A DNA stretch of 64,000 nt from Diaporthe sp. PMI_573 (taxonomy: Eukaryota; Ascomycota; Sordariomycetes; Diaporthales; Diaporthaceae): positions 310,001-374,000 of the forward strand of contig JAJTUP010000025.1 of assembly GCA_021399435.1 (NCBI GenBank), read 5' to 3'. Made by a program: the position numbers and the translations under genes. Below, piece by piece: positions 45,024 to 57,600 of the stretch. Within the stretch, counting starts at the first letter, position 1; each line of letters starts with the position of its first letter. The notes beneath the pieces were generated by a model. That model did no database searches, was not told the DNA's origin, and saw only the letters and a list, made by a program, of their open reading frames with translations.

Positions 45024-45918
45024 ATCTACACAGCAGCCACGGCCACAAGAGCAGATGGACGAACAACAGCAGCAGGCCCGCCCGCCCGTCGTGGACGGCT
45101 CAGCGCCGCATCCCCCGACAACAAAGCCGGCAGCACCAGAGCCAACACATGAGCAGCACGCAGCCCAACCGGCCCAATTCCAGGCCGGGGTGCAAGCGCA
45201 CCAAGCCGCGACGGGCCTACCGGCGCATCAAAGCGCCAGTATTGTGTTTGCTCCAGTGCAGCGTCAAGAACTCTCTGCCGTCTTCCATCCCCACCCCGTG
45301 CCCCATCCGAGCCTACATCCCACAGGCACGACAGCCCCGGCACCAGAATCACCGCCTCCGTGGGTAGTGGAGCAGCAATATTTGCAGCGCCGACAACAGC
45401 TGGCGCAGTACAATAGGTTGCTTCAGCCGCACCATCCATGGCAGCACCACGCTGGCTCCATCAACCCAATGATGCCCGCCCAGACGCAGGCCGCGGCACC
45501 GAACACCTGGGTACAAGGCAGCAATACAGGGATAGATGGGTGGGCCGCCAACGCCCGCCACCAAACACTATTACAACAGCAGCAACTACAGCAGAAACTA
45601 CAGCAACAGCAACAGAAGCAACAGCAGCAACTACAGCAACAACAACAGCAACAGCAACAGCAACAGCAACAACAGCAGCAACACGAGTACAGGAACAACA
45701 TGGAGCAGCAGCAGCAGCAGCAGTCCGATGACCCGGAGGTCCTCGAGGACAGTTCGCGCACCATGTCGCCCATGAGCGACGACGAAAGCCTCGACGGGGC
45801 CGCACCGGACTCGACCAGGCCGCAGTCACAGTTGCCGCCTCATTCAAGACCCGGCGATAAATGGACGCCAGTGCCCGGGGACATCGATAGTCCTATGGCT
45901 GAGGATGAAGTTGCCTAA
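44284..45918 (+). CDS. Polyglutamine protein with an N-terminal Cys/His cluster, orphan
   Basis: A single-exon frame gives 544 aa from ATG 44284. An in-frame ATG at 44140 would add 48 residues, but the CA-rich sequence between looks like 5' UTR. The N-terminal region (about residues 40-100) has a possible metal cluster, CKHEV...CSICLTDAHAN...LHPLCICEPH. A helical segment follows (TRLVSNMHEALERVLQARV). After an acidic run (EDEDEDEDEDEE) the rest is Pro/Gln/His-rich with a long Gln tract at about residues 430-480. The C-terminal SMSPMSDDESLDG-like acidic end looks like an activation or interaction region. No family is recognised; a transcriptional role is only a guess. Confidence 0.65.
45571..45720 (+). 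repeat. CAG/CAA trinucleotide tract
   Basis: About 150 bp of mixed CAG and CAA codons, interrupted by CTA and AAG, coding mostly glutamine. The mixed codons reduce slippage, but length polymorphism between strains is likely. Confidence 0.85.
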
Positions 45919-46859
45919 ATCTCCACCCTTGGCCCGGGTTGTTGCTGCCCCATATGACCGCTAGTTTGCTCGTGAGGTGTGGGAGTGCGCATTCAGGAAA
46001 TCAAAATTTATGATCTCGAATTAATGTCTTGACTTTCTGAAATTCGTGTTTTTTCTGAATATTTCTTTTGGGTGGTATTTTGGAAATGGAGAGATTGTTC
46101 AATCGGAGTTTCTGCGTACGACAGGGACAGAAGTTGTGCCGGGGTTTGCGGACTGCTGTGTTAGGTAGTTTGATTACTTTTACTACTATCAAAGATGCTT
46201 TTCCCCATGCTTAGTGTGGGTAGTTATACCAATTATTCCTGTTCAAACAATACCGCACCAGTCTGTGAGCCCACAAGGACGAGTCTGTACCATGAATCCT
46301 GGCCACTCCCTGTCAACATCTCCCAGAGCCGTAGCCAACCCGATGCTCAAAGAAGGCACTTTCATCCTGACAAGTACGAGCTTTGCTTGGGTGTCCACTA
46401 TCTGGCCACAGCATCTATCCCCCAACCCCCTGTCGAATAAACCCCCTTTAGTGGGACCTCTTTTAGAAGAGCCTCCTACAGGATAACCTACCATAAGACT
46501 ACATCCTATAGGAGACTTTCCCTTAAGAGAGCTTCCTATAAGATAATGTCCCATTCAATAACCTCTTGGACAATAATCTCCTACAGGAAGACCTGCTGTA
46601 GGATAACCTCCTGCGGGCTAAAGGTAACCAGATAGATGGGAATCAAGCCACAGGACGCTCCATAATACCGTGTTGTGAATTTTGAACATGTCGTGGTGCT
46701 ACTGTAATGATGTATCATGTGTGAACAGCCACCAATCCAAACAGCCTCTTTGGCCCAGTGAGTGGCTACAGTGTCTGGGGATATCAGTCAGCTTAGGACT
46801 CGACCCAAATGCTGCAGCAGGACATAATTACCTCTACCCCACACAACCTCCGAGCTCTC
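45919..46859. other. Intergenic region with decayed short palindromes
   Basis: No gene is supported. The part at about 46430-46620 holds the palindromic array listed separately. Confidence 0.4.
46430..46620. repeat. Degenerate array of 10-bp palindromes
   Basis: The motif TCCTAYAGGA recurs at 46474-46483, 46504-46513 and 46579-46588, with decayed versions at about 46533 (tcctataaga), 46597 (ctgtaggata) and 46609 (tcctgcggg). They are often preceded by ACC/GCC and followed by ATAA. Spacing is about 25-45 bp. Confidence 0.55.
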
Positions 46860-47965
46860 CTAGTAGCACACCCGAAACGCCTCCGAGCAGGTCAACTCCG
46901 CCCTCCGCAGCCGACGGTCCGGGATGATTCTCGGAGGTGGGATCTTGAGGCCCTCGCTAGCTAGTGACTTTGCGTCGCGATTCCCTAGGGAGAGGTCAAA
47001 ACGGGTGCCAAGCGGCGTGGCGTGGGTCGATGGATGGATGGATGGACTTACACTCAGCTGGTACCCACCAGAAGAGAACTTCGACCTCCCAGTTGCTCTT
47101 GACGATGTCGAGCAGGGCCAGAACCGCTTCCCAAAGGTCCCAGTCGCGTATCCGAGACTCGCCGCCTCCAATCCTTTGCCTTTGTGTCAAAAAAGAAAAA
47201 GGAATGTGACGATCGCTGTAGGTATGTTCGAAAGGCCAGGGGTAGGGAGGGTGTTTAGATAAAAAGGGAAACACCAAAGCAAACTTACCAGCCCCTGCGC
47301 ACCCAAGTAAGCATCCTCTCCGTACTCCCCTGCGCAACATAGTCCGAGTCCGTCTTGATGATAACCCGCCGCAGCGGGCCCTGTGTCAGGCCCTTCTCCA
47401 GGATCCCAACGACAGTCTTGAGCGCGACGACAGCACCCGTTAGGGCACCGCGCTGCAACGACAAGAAAGCCCCGGGCGGTGCGACGAGGGGCATCTCGGC
47501 GTCGTTGAGCGGGTTCCCCGGGCCGAAGAAGACGGCGTAGCTCGCGCGGGGGCCGGGGTAGCAGAACATCTGGTGCCTGTAGGAGCCTGGCACGGTGTCG
47601 AAAAACACTTCAACGTCAGCAATTGCCACGAATTTCGAGGGGGACGGAAAAAAAAAAAAGGCATTTGCTGGCGTTGTGAAGGCGTCTTTTGCTTGTTGGG
47701 GGACTTTTTGTTATCTAGGTTTAGATTTACGCGTTTGTCTGTCCGTGCCTAGCTCAAAGTCAACGCGTTGCTTCTTACCAGCAGTGGCAATAATCAGTGA
47801 ATCAGAGTGGTAGAAGGGCGTCGCCGTGCCCGTCAGCGGGTCGGCCATTGCCTCGTAGACGAACCCGTCGCCTGGTGAGCGCTCCAGCTGGTAGTGGTTC
47901 GCGCGGCGGCCGTGGGGGTCCGTGACGGGGTCGTACGTGAGGGTCGGGGTGTAGAGGGATGCCAT
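46860..47965 (-). CDS. RNase H-fold protein, probably catalytically inactive
   Basis: Exons 47965-47779, 47667-47289, 47173-47052 and 46984-46860 give 270 aa. An alternative exon-2 start at 47607 keeps the frame and removes an FFFF-encoding T run. The fold is seen in VFFDT, ARASYAVFFGPGNP (shortened), SLQRGALTGAVVALKTVVGIL, RRVIIKTDSDYVAQG, DLWEAVLALLD and EVLFWWVPAE...NRDAKSLASEG. Of the DEDD residues, the second is altered (QRGAL where active enzymes have QRAEL), and the usual AD.LA at the end reads AKSLA. The Asp in KTDSDYV is present. RNA:DNA-hybrid cleavage is therefore unlikely. Intron 3 contains a (GATG)4 microsatellite. Confidence 0.75.
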
Positions 47966-49147
47966 TGTTTGGGCCCCCTCCGTTCAGGGTAGGTGTTTGC
48001 TATGTGTCGTGGAGGTGTCGAGGGGGGCAGAGGATGATGGGAGGGGTAGGTTGGATCATCGAAGGGGTTTGCCACGAGGCGGGTGTGTGACGGTTGATGG
48101 GCGACGAGGTAGTAGGACAGGAGGGAATGTACAACTGCTTTCAAGACTGTCGTAAGAGACTCGAAAGGTTTGTAACCATGGCTCGAAAGAGAGAGGCAGG
48201 GAGGAGGGAGAGGGAGGGAGGGAGATGGAGGGAGGTACGAGGGCTAGGAGGGACGAGATCGAGAAGGAAGAGGTCGAGAGGCAGGAGGACTGGTTTCTGC
48301 CTGAGAGAGAGTGAGTCTCGGCGTATGGAAGCACCACGGGGAAGGTGCGGCAAGGCAGGAAGGAGCCAGACTGCCAACTTTTGTTTGGATCCTGGCGCAG
48401 CCCAGAAGGTAGTCATGATCTAAGAAGCTCGAAGAGGCTCTGGCCACTCGACTTTAAGCCTCCTCAGATTGCGTGCGGGTGAAAAGATTCAGCAGCACAG
48501 TTAAGCACTTGAGTATTTATCGCTGCTGGTGCCATCGCAAGCAAGTCTGTCAGGATACTTTGCGAGCTTGGAGGACCGGACGAGATAGAGATCAGAGTAA
48601 ACAATTGCCAATTCTGAATCGCGTAGTACCATTATCATTAAGCATTTCTCTCACCATTCTTTTGCGTCGTGCGCGGCTTGAACACAGCCAAAAGTCAGTC
48701 ATGAGCTAGCTTCCTACAATCTACACAACCCAGCGCCACATATTCTCGTGTATTCCATATGCTTAACGCCGGTCGCTGGTGGCCTTCCCATACGACCCCT
48801 CGCTTCCAATCCTTTCAACCAACAGCTGGTCACGCTCCGACCCTGCACCGCTTGGCAAGCCGGAAGGCCTTCCTTCCCAGGGTTGTTGTGACAAGGGCCG
48901 ACGAGATAAGCAGGCACAACGACGACACTTGGACGGGGGAGCCTCCGCCCTAGGACCACCGTCTGACCAAGACACTAGGGCCTTGTATCCAGCGAGGTCA
49001 TGAGTAGATTATCTACCCAAATCCTGCAGCCCGGTCTGTGTCGCTGGACCACATAGTGGTCACATGTTGTTCCCAATAATTGGGATCGTAGCTCTGATGT
49101 CTCCACGGAGACGATGTCATCCCACCTCGCTTCTTTGTGGGCGGTGT
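47966..49147. other. Intergenic with a purine-rich promoter stretch
   Basis: A strongly G/A-biased run (about 48180-48300, gaggga-type repeats) lies in the promoter of the RNase H-fold gene. No gene is supported between here and 49147. Confidence 0.4.
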
Positions 49148-52100
49148 CTATTCGAGGATAGAGCCAGACGACATCCGTCCGAGTGAAGGCTGGTCCCTCG
49201 GCTTGTCTAGGATGTTCGAGTAGACCTCCAGGCCGTGTCCCATCGTCTTGACAAGCTCGAAGATGTGCTCACCCTTGAAGGTCTTGGCCCAGATGCGGAG
49301 GACGGCTGACGCGAGCTGACGCAGCTTTTGCGAGTCGTTGAGTGACCCGTCCATCCTCGATGGCTGTTGGGCGGCAAGACTAGGGTCGATGGGTACGGCG
49401 TACTCCGTCTCGTCCACTATCGTCCGGATGGACGCCAGTATAGACTTCTCTTCGGCAGTCTGCATCTCGGTGGGGCTCATCGATGCCATCGTCATCAACC
49501 ATTTGGCAAGGAGCACTGCGCATTCTAGATTGCATACTGCAACGCTGACCGTCAGTAGGTGTCCGCAGTCATCACCACCGCAAAAGGGAATTGGTTACTC
49601 ACGAGAATGCTGCATGCTCCACTCCAGAGACTTGGTCCGAGCAATGTAGTTGATGCCAGCCTTGACAAGCATCGAAAGCGCGTGCACGGCTTGCAATATT
49701 GCCTTGTTCAGGCGTGGGCCCCGTGGCAACAGGGGCAAGTTGTTGAAGATGTTTGCAGCTGCGTAGGGCTCACGGCTCTCAAGCGCTCGAGCAGGGACGA
49801 GGTCAGTGTGCAGACGAATATGCGCGAGGCGGGAAAGCGCGGTGGCGTCAAACGACACTGGTCCGCCTGGGAAGTTCTCGCTGCCCATCTGTTGGGCTGA
49901 CTGGGTGATCCTCATGCGGTGCTCCTCGAACCCCAGCTGCCAGACCCGCAGGGCTTGCGTGACTTCCTCCACATCCTCTGCCTTGAGGCCCCTGTGGATG
50001 TCAAAAGGAGACATGTTCGCAAACGAGGTCTGCTTGAGCAAGTAGATATGCTGAATCAGGGCATGTATCAACACATAGTTGCCGAGCGATGTCAGATCGT
50101 TCAGCGGTCCCTGAGACGGCCGGTGCAGAAGCCGTGAAAGCGCGTCCTGGAGGGAGAGCTCCATATATTGGACAGACTGCCGGGCCTCTCGCCATGCCCA
50201 CGCACTCTCTGCCCTCCAAAGGCGGGCCGGGCCAGGAAGGAACAAGTTCATCTCCGATGTGAACAAGACAGGCGGGCTGTTATAGGCAACGCTGCACAGG
50301 TTGAAGTAGCAGTAGGCAATCAACTTGGTACGATTGCTTCCCTCGTTTCGTACCCACGTCTCCCAGTCGCCAATCTGCGTCGGGTTGGAGTTGAGGCCCT
50401 CATCACGTATCAGCAGGGCAAGTTGGCTTTGCAAGGATAGCGCGTCCTGCAGAATGGCCTTGGCTCCCCAAAGGCCCACGGAGAAAAGCAACAGAAGGGC
50501 CTGTATCGTCTCGAGGCGAGACTGCGGATTATTCGGAGAACTGCACAAGGTGTCAGTAGGAGCAACAGCGTTTGGAATCTCACGATGGCACGCTTACTAT
50601 GGCTCACGGTGGGTCTCCTGCGTCATGGGCCGGTCCGAATGGACCGAGTTGAAGGAGTGGCGGAAACCAGAGCTGGGGGATGCTCGCGTCGAGTGTGGGC
50701 TGTAGGCTGCTGGGGTTGGCAGCAGCGTATGTACCTCATGGCTGTGGCGCCTCCGAATCTGCTCGAGGGCGACAGCCTTGGCAGCGTACCAGAGAGCGTG
50801 GCCGCGGTGGCTCTCAAATCGGTACTGGGCGCCGACTGAAGCAATTGCCAAGAGGAGCTCGGGAGCGATCTCACTCGGGTTCAGAGTCGGTATGTGAAGG
50901 AAAGGGAGGTGCTCTTGGAAGCCACTGATGTAGCCCTCGAGATATCGAGTCAAGGTGTGTCGCGAAGGGAAAACGAAGTCGTTCGGCAGCACGCTCGAGA
51001 ACTCATCCAGGCGGCTCTTGATAACGCTGTGGTCGTTGCTTGAAATCCGCCAGAGCGGTGCCCTCATCACCTCGTCCTGCAGTCTACCTGTGCCATCTGT
51101 GGATGCTTCAGGGGCCAGAGAGGGGAACCTTGATGGAAACGACGAGGTTCCTGCACGCCAGCCGCCAAAAGACTGCTCCGTATCGACCCCAGCCGGCAGA
51201 AAGTGGGATTGCGTGCCAAAGTCATCCATGAAGAGGTCATAACCTTCAAAGTTAGGCTGTGCGTTGGATGTAACAGGGAAGGTCGCGGAAGTGACGGGAA
51301 AAGGTGCCGATGTGATCGGAAAGGCTGCCGATGAGACAGAGTATGGAGCTGTAGTGACGGGAAACGGCGTCGCATAGACCACTGGGTCCGGCTCTCTGCC
51401 TCGGTCACCGTACGACGGCAGGCCGTCAACTCGTCCAAGAGGCGTCTGCTGCTGGCTCATATCCGGGAGCATGTTCTGCATCGACGACACGTCACCGGCG
51501 GAAGCGAGGTGTGTTGCGGCATCGGACAGCAGGTCGAGGTTGCAAGCTGCTGCTGGCCTTGGGGCGATACGTGAGTCGGGAGGCAGGCTCGAGACGACGG
51601 AGGACATGGCGGCATCCGGGGCGAAATGGGACTGGGTGGGCGTCTGTTGCATACCGAGCATGTCGGTGTCGGCGTGGCTCTTGGTCGGGCTTGACTGGGT
51701 GCCGGCCGCCGACGACTTGCGCCGTTGTGTGCTGACGCCATTGGCATCTTTGTTGCCATCGCTGAGATGCACGAGCTTCTCATGGCGGACGAGAAGGTCT
51801 CTGATGTCCATGTAAGCATAACCTGAAGACGGGATGGATTACAGAGGAGGATGATAAGACGCGCGACACGGTTGTGGAGCCGAGCACGGGAAGCGGGACC
51901 CATATATGGCGACGTGCAATTGGGGTAAAGTCAATGGAGTACAGAGGACGAGTGTGACTAGGCTGGGTGGTGGACAGGGCCAGGTCGTTTTTCTTGCCCA
52001 AGTGGAGGTGCAGACAAATAAGACAACATAGGACGAGAAATGTAGCTCACCTTCTGCCGAAACTCTTCCCGCAACCATCCCAATTGCATGAGAAGGGTTT

Positions 52101-52329
52101 CTCCTTGGTGTGTGTTCTCTCATGTCTCTGGACATGTTCTACCCGCCTGTATGAAGACACGACCCCGCGTCAGCCGGTCCCGTCGCCATCAAGGTAGTAG
52201 CATGTCAGCTTACCTGAACCATTTGTTGCAGTACTTGCACGGTAACGTCTTTGGCTTCTGGTGCTTCATGTCACCGTTCTCGTCGGCACGAGGAGGACTG
52301 GGTCCCTCTACGGACTGGATGGAAAGCAT
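49148..52329 (-). CDS. C2H2 zinc-finger transcription factor with fungal TF domain
   Basis: Exons 52329-52214, 52146-52051, 51800-50598, 50540-49603 and 49536-49148 give 913 aa with frame kept at all four junctions. Two C2H2 fingers form only after splicing: finger 1 at Cys31/Cys34/His47/His51 and finger 2 at Cys59/Cys64/His77/His82 (the FGR-RDLLVRHEK junction). A Ser/Pro-rich middle follows, with a short PFPVTSA-type tandem repeat at about residues 225-260. The C-terminal half (LEGYISGFQEHLPFLHIPTL onward) is the fungal-specific TF homology region. No start codon exists upstream in frame before a stop, so ATG 52329 is favoured. The target pathway is unknown. A very long gene-poor upstream region may be regulatory. 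Confidence 0.88.
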
Positions 52330-53949
52330 CTTTGGGCAGCAAGCACGGGCTGTGCCACCAGTGTTGGGGTATCGGAACGGGTGGGATGTCTGTGGGACAA
52401 AGTGAGGCTTGCTGGTGTCAGGTGTGGGGGACGGGGCCGGGGACAACGGAGTATGTCGGCTGAGTACACAAAGCTTGACAGCTGATATGCGTCAAGGGGA
52501 CGAACTGAGCGCGTACCGTCCCGGGTGCCGAGGAAACCCAATTTCCAAGGTGAGGAAACGGGCTGGACTTGGCAGGTTGGCCCTTGTGCGCGAAAGCTGG
52601 CGCCCGCAGGTTGGTGTCCTTGACCTGTTTCGTACGTGGCACTGATAGATGAATCCCTTACCCCAAGCAGAGTAGTAACATCCGGGGCGACACTGGGTTC
52701 GAGGGCGCGGCAGAGACGTGTTAACCCCGGGCAGGCGCTAAGTACCAGGTACAGTCCACTCAGACCCGCCAATCCGGAAGGCTGTGGACCGCGAATGGGG
52801 GCCGGTGACACAATGTCGAGCGAGGCCCGACAAAAGACCCAGAGGGCGGGACGGAATGCTCGCGTGGGCTGTGGGGGGCGGCTGAGTGGGAGCCCTGTGG
52901 TGCACAGATACGGATGGATTGGGCGCGAGATCCAAAGGGCCAAGATCCAATTGGCTCGGAATGTCGATGACAGGCGTGCGGGTGCCAAGGCGGAGGCGCA
53001 AAGGCGGTTGAGCAATTTGGGTCGCTATGCCGATGAGAAGACTTGAGATGAAATGGGATGTCGTCGAAGTCCGGAGCTTATGGTGAGGGGGAGGGGGGGT
53101 GGATAGATGCAGGGTAGAGAGCTGCTATGGTAATCTGCGTGCATATTAGCAATTAGTATGTGAGTAGACCAAGCATGTCTGTCTACCAGGTACAGGATGT
53201 ATATGGGTAAGTGTGCAAGTGTGTGTGCCTGAGGGAGCGTGCGCGCGTGTGTACACGAGCGAGTGTATGCGTGCCAGTACTAGTTCAGTACGGAGTGTGT
53301 GTCGCGCCCTGTGATGGTGGAGGTTTGGGCCGATTTGGAAATTCTCCGAAACGTGGGGGAGCTTGTAAGGGTAGGGAAATAGCGGCGCCGTGGAGAAGGG
53401 GGGTTCCCAGGACGAAGGAGGAGGGAGATGGCGACGGAAGAGCGGGGAAGCCTAACGACGATGCGCAAGGCGTGTCGGTAGTCGACAGCCTGCCAGACTT
53501 ATCGACATGGGCGGATGGGCGAGATGTGGTGACTGGCGACAACGACCGGACGGAAAGGTGGTGATATCGCCCTGAAATCAGAGGCAAAAAGACCGGATGG
53601 AATTGGAGTAGTCAGGCGGACAAGGTACAGCAAGGTGAAGCAAAGCAAAGCAGGGCAAACCAAATCGAATCGGGAGTGACACCAAGAGACGGGGCCGCGA
53701 GGCAGGCAGACAGGCTGAGATTGGCAGGATTGACAGATTGGGCACCTACTTTTGCGGGACAAGGCAGGCAGGCAGGGCAAGACCGGGCAAGACTGGGCAC
53801 AGGACGCTTGGTTGGAGAAGTTCTGAAACCAAAGTGAAGTCTTGTTTGTGAGCCGATCGTCGGGAAGGCTGGATAGGATACTGCGGAGATGTCAATCGAA
53901 GACTGGGAGGATGGGCGCGACCAGGCTGGGGGGACGACGCGGGCAGCCG

Positions 53950-54055
53950 TAGCAGGGCATGGCAGGGCATGGCAAGGGCATGGCATGGCATGGCATTGCG
54001 CGGAAGGGCGGGTAAGGACGAGGTAATGCAAGGCAATAGACATGGCATGGCATAG
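53950..54055. repeat. GGCAT/GGGCAT imperfect tandem repeat
   Basis: Roughly ten GGCAT or AGGGCAT units, densest at 53955-53996, with a second small group near 54040-54058. Confidence 0.7.
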
Positions 54056-54554
54056 CATGGGAATAGGACAAAAACAAATGACACGGACGAATGAGTAGAG
54101 TACGTACGTACCTCTGCGTATGTAGATCTATCCCGTGCGATATGGATATACTGCTTCTCCAAGCTGATCCTGATCTTGATCCTGTTCCTGTTCCTGATGA
54201 CTCCACAGATTGACGTCTGCACAGTGGTGTATGTGTAATGTACCGTAATTGATGTGCGGCGCTGCACGGCACACTCCTGTTCCGTAGCAGCTCAATTGGA
54301 GAGAGGCAGGCCCTTTCAATGGCGTTGGTGTGGGGACGGGGAGAAGGAGGCGGAGGAGAGAAGTTGATGACTTAGGGGCGATGGAAAACGCGGGGTTTGG
54401 GGGGACGAGAATGTGAGCGGGAATGCTGGAGAGTCGCGTGGGAGAAACAGGTCCCGCGACAGAGGAGGAAAGTGGACAAAGGCGTAAGAGACTCAATCCG
54501 ACCCGAGAGCGAGCAGCGGACTATGAGAAGGCAGGATCGAGCAGACAGGACAAT

Positions 54555-54640
54555 CACTCGTCCAGTCAGTCTCCAGTCAGTCAGCCAGTCAATCAGTCGG
54601 TCACTCCACCAGTCACTCAGCCAGTCGGTAAGTCGGTAAG
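54555..54640. repeat. CAGT-type tetranucleotide repeat
   Basis: Imperfect repeats of cagtcagt / cagccagt / aatcagtc, followed downstream by (CTTG)n at 54709-54731. Confidence 0.7.
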
Positions 54641-57600
54641 TAAGGCTGATCGGTGAATCGTCCGTCCCCAATCGACAAACACACGAGGAACAAACGGCTA
54701 CTGCTGCTGCTTGCTTGCTTGCTTGCTTGCTGGCTAGGGCGGCGGATGGGCCGCTCGTGCTGGTGCTGATGCTGATGTGCTGGTGCTGGCTGCGGGCTGT
54801 TTGTGGAGACGGGCGCGCCTGTTTCTGCTGTGCTCCACAAAGCTGCAGCTGGGTTGGTGCTGAGGTGTGGGAGGAAATGCGGAGGCGGGGGCGATCAAAC
54901 GGGTGTGAGTGGGCACCTTGGGCGGGCAGCGGGCAGCGGGAGGCGGGCAGCAGTGGTGGGCAGCAGGGCAGGTAGTGTGTCTTTTGGCTGCGTGGGAAGC
55001 AGTTGCGGTACATGGGCAGCGTGGGTGAGTGGGCGAGTGGGTGAGGAGGTGAGGAGAGGAGAGGGGATGGTGGTGGGAGGAGAATCTTGGTTGGAGTTGG
55101 GGTTTGCGGAGGAGACGCGAGCGACCGAGAGTAAAAAAGGGCATCAGCAGCAGGCGGACCACGGGCGGGATTAATTTGGTATGGGAAACGTGCTGTGTAA
55201 CGTCGCGTTTTGACCTGACTTGCTCTGCTCTACCATGCCAGGCCCTGCATCGTCTCACTGCTGGTACTGCACAGTAGGTGGTAGCCTCCTGATCTGGTAT
55301 TCCGGTCGTAGGCCAGTAAGCGCGGATCTTAACATTGTGATTAACAGCTACTGTGTAGCCACACGAGCAGGAGGGAAGGTTTGCGACAGGACTGGGGCCG
55401 GCTGCCCGAACGATGCTCTGCCCTCTCTGCTGGTGCGTCCCATCTCTACATCGCCTTCACTAGCTCTATCATGACCATGGCCATCTCCATTTCTCTTGCA
55501 TTTATTTGCTAATTGGCAAAGTGATGTCTGGAGTAGATTGCAGACGCGAGGGCACCGAAGGCACCTCCTCACACTTCTCCAGCCCTCTCCCCGCATTGGA
55601 GACGCGCCAGGGAAGAGCTGCCTCGAACAGCGTCCATCGTCCAGGGGCAGCAAAAGCAAAAGAGGCCAAAAGGCGGGGGCGCCTCGGCAATGATTTGGAC
55701 CGGAGCCCTGTCTCGTTACCGAGCTTAGACTAGCTCCGAGCAGAGGGCCCGGCCAATAACAAGGCTCATAAGTCGCATTTTTTATGTCAGCAGGTCATAA
55801 TGGCGAGTCCTGTCATTTGCAATCGATGTTGCCTGGTTGCCTGGTTGCCTGATCTGTCGCCCTGGCGCACCGACTCTCTGGTATTCTGGCTCCCTGGTTG
55901 TCAACGTCCTTTGGCCATGAGCACCATTTTTCACGTCCTTTTTTTACAGAATTTTGTCGGAGGTCGGGTCGACTGTGGGGTTTTGCAGCCCTGACCAGGA
56001 GGACGTTACTGAAACGGGAAGCCGGTTTGGAGAAGCTGACAGGACGGAGCTGGCCCGGTTCCAACAAAATCCGGGGAAGCTGGGGAAGGAGCTCTGCCCC
56101 CTGGTGTGTGTGCGGAGGTGGAGATGAGAAAATGGAGATGGGGACGGAGGTGAGAGATGGAGAAGGCCGCCTTCCTTTACCAGGCCAGCAACACTCAAGG
56201 CTTCCCGTCCCGTCCCCTGCCTTTTGCTTCCATCAACTTCCCTGCTCCGTCTCTTGTGCCCCGTCTTGGCCGCAAATTGCACTCATGAGCATGTGGAGAA
56301 ATGGATCCACCGCCCGGCACCAGTCAGTCATTCAGTCGGTGCAAAGAGCCAACCTCACACCTCCCGCTTCGCGTCGTCGAGATGCGGTTGCTGCTGGGTG
56401 GGATTAATCATTTATGTATGTCAACCCATTCTTCCCTCTCCCCCCTTCCGTCACACCTTACCCAACCCAGCAGACAAACCCGCCGAACCGCCACCTTGGC
56501 GCAACACTGCCGCCGGAGCACTACCTGCCGCCGTTTCCTGCGTCGGACACGTCCGCACGTACAGAAATGCGGCCTGCGGCCTGCGGCCCCCACACCACTT
56601 CCAAGCTTGATATTTCCACCTCGTCTCACTCCACTATCGCTGCATCTCGGCCGAATCAAATTTGTGCACGAATGGCAATCCAGAGAAATCACTGTCCGCA
56701 TATACACTCTGCATCATCCAGCATGTGGCTTATTCACGTCTTTCCGATGCGTCTGGCCCGGAAACCGGCGCACCATCGGGACATGGCGATGGCGACGAAA
56801 AGGATGCCAGCATGCCAGCTGCTTTTGTTTCAATATTTGGCGCTGGGTGTTTCTCACAAGCAGCCGTGCCCAATTCTTGATTCGAACCTGCGTGAAGAGA
56901 CAAGCAGTCTGGTGTTTTGAACCATGTAGTCTGGTACGGCGCATTCTCCCATCACTGCAGCACCAAGACGAGCCGCTCATGCGTACGTGCGGCGAGGAAG
57001 GCTTAACTTCTGTCGCCTCCTCCCATCTCTGTACCGCTGACACACAGGATCCAGCATCAACGTCGTCGCTACATATGTATCCTTGCCTGCCTTATGATGC
57101 CATCGGGCCTGCTCTGAAGCTTGGCATGATTGACTCTGAGCCGATCGCTACCCGCCCGCTCACCATCGCGCCCGAAACCGCGCCCGAGCTCGAGGCTTCT
57201 GCTACATCTTACATCAGAATCATATTTCCAAGGTTCGCTGGCGAAACCTGAGGCTAAGCAACGCCGTGCAGCCCGAAGTGCACGGATCATACACGGCCCA
57301 AGTTGGAAAATTAAGCCTGTGGCTGCTCCCTCCACCAGCCACTTGTGACAATGGTCTTGGGTGGCTTTTCTCTATCAACGACTACCCAGGCACATGATGT
57401 ACAACTGAAAGGAGATCTCTCGCCGATCAATGACGCTGGTCACACGGGAGTCGCTACCACCCCATCCTCCACACAGGCAGGGCCGTTGTCAGCCTTCCTG
57501 GGTGGCCTACTGCATGTCTCACAGCATGACGGAAACCGGAAATCCAAACTTCTCAAGCTTGCCCGGGCTTTCTATTCTCGTCAGGTCCTCTGGTTACATC

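Noticed and set aside
44201..45847. Minus-strand Cys/Ser-rich frames opposite the polyQ gene
   Set aside because: The poly-Cys, poly-Val and poly-Ala products are simply the other frames of the CAG/CAA tract.
53211..53564. Cys/Arg-rich frame over the GT-rich repeat
   Set aside because: It is translated simple repeat, not a protein-coding signal.
56301..57251. 316-codon open frame on the plus strand
   Set aside because: Composition is low-complexity (Arg, Cys, Ser, Thr, Pro) with no domain, no signal peptide and other open frames overlapping throughout. It looks like a chance frame in GC-rich DNA.
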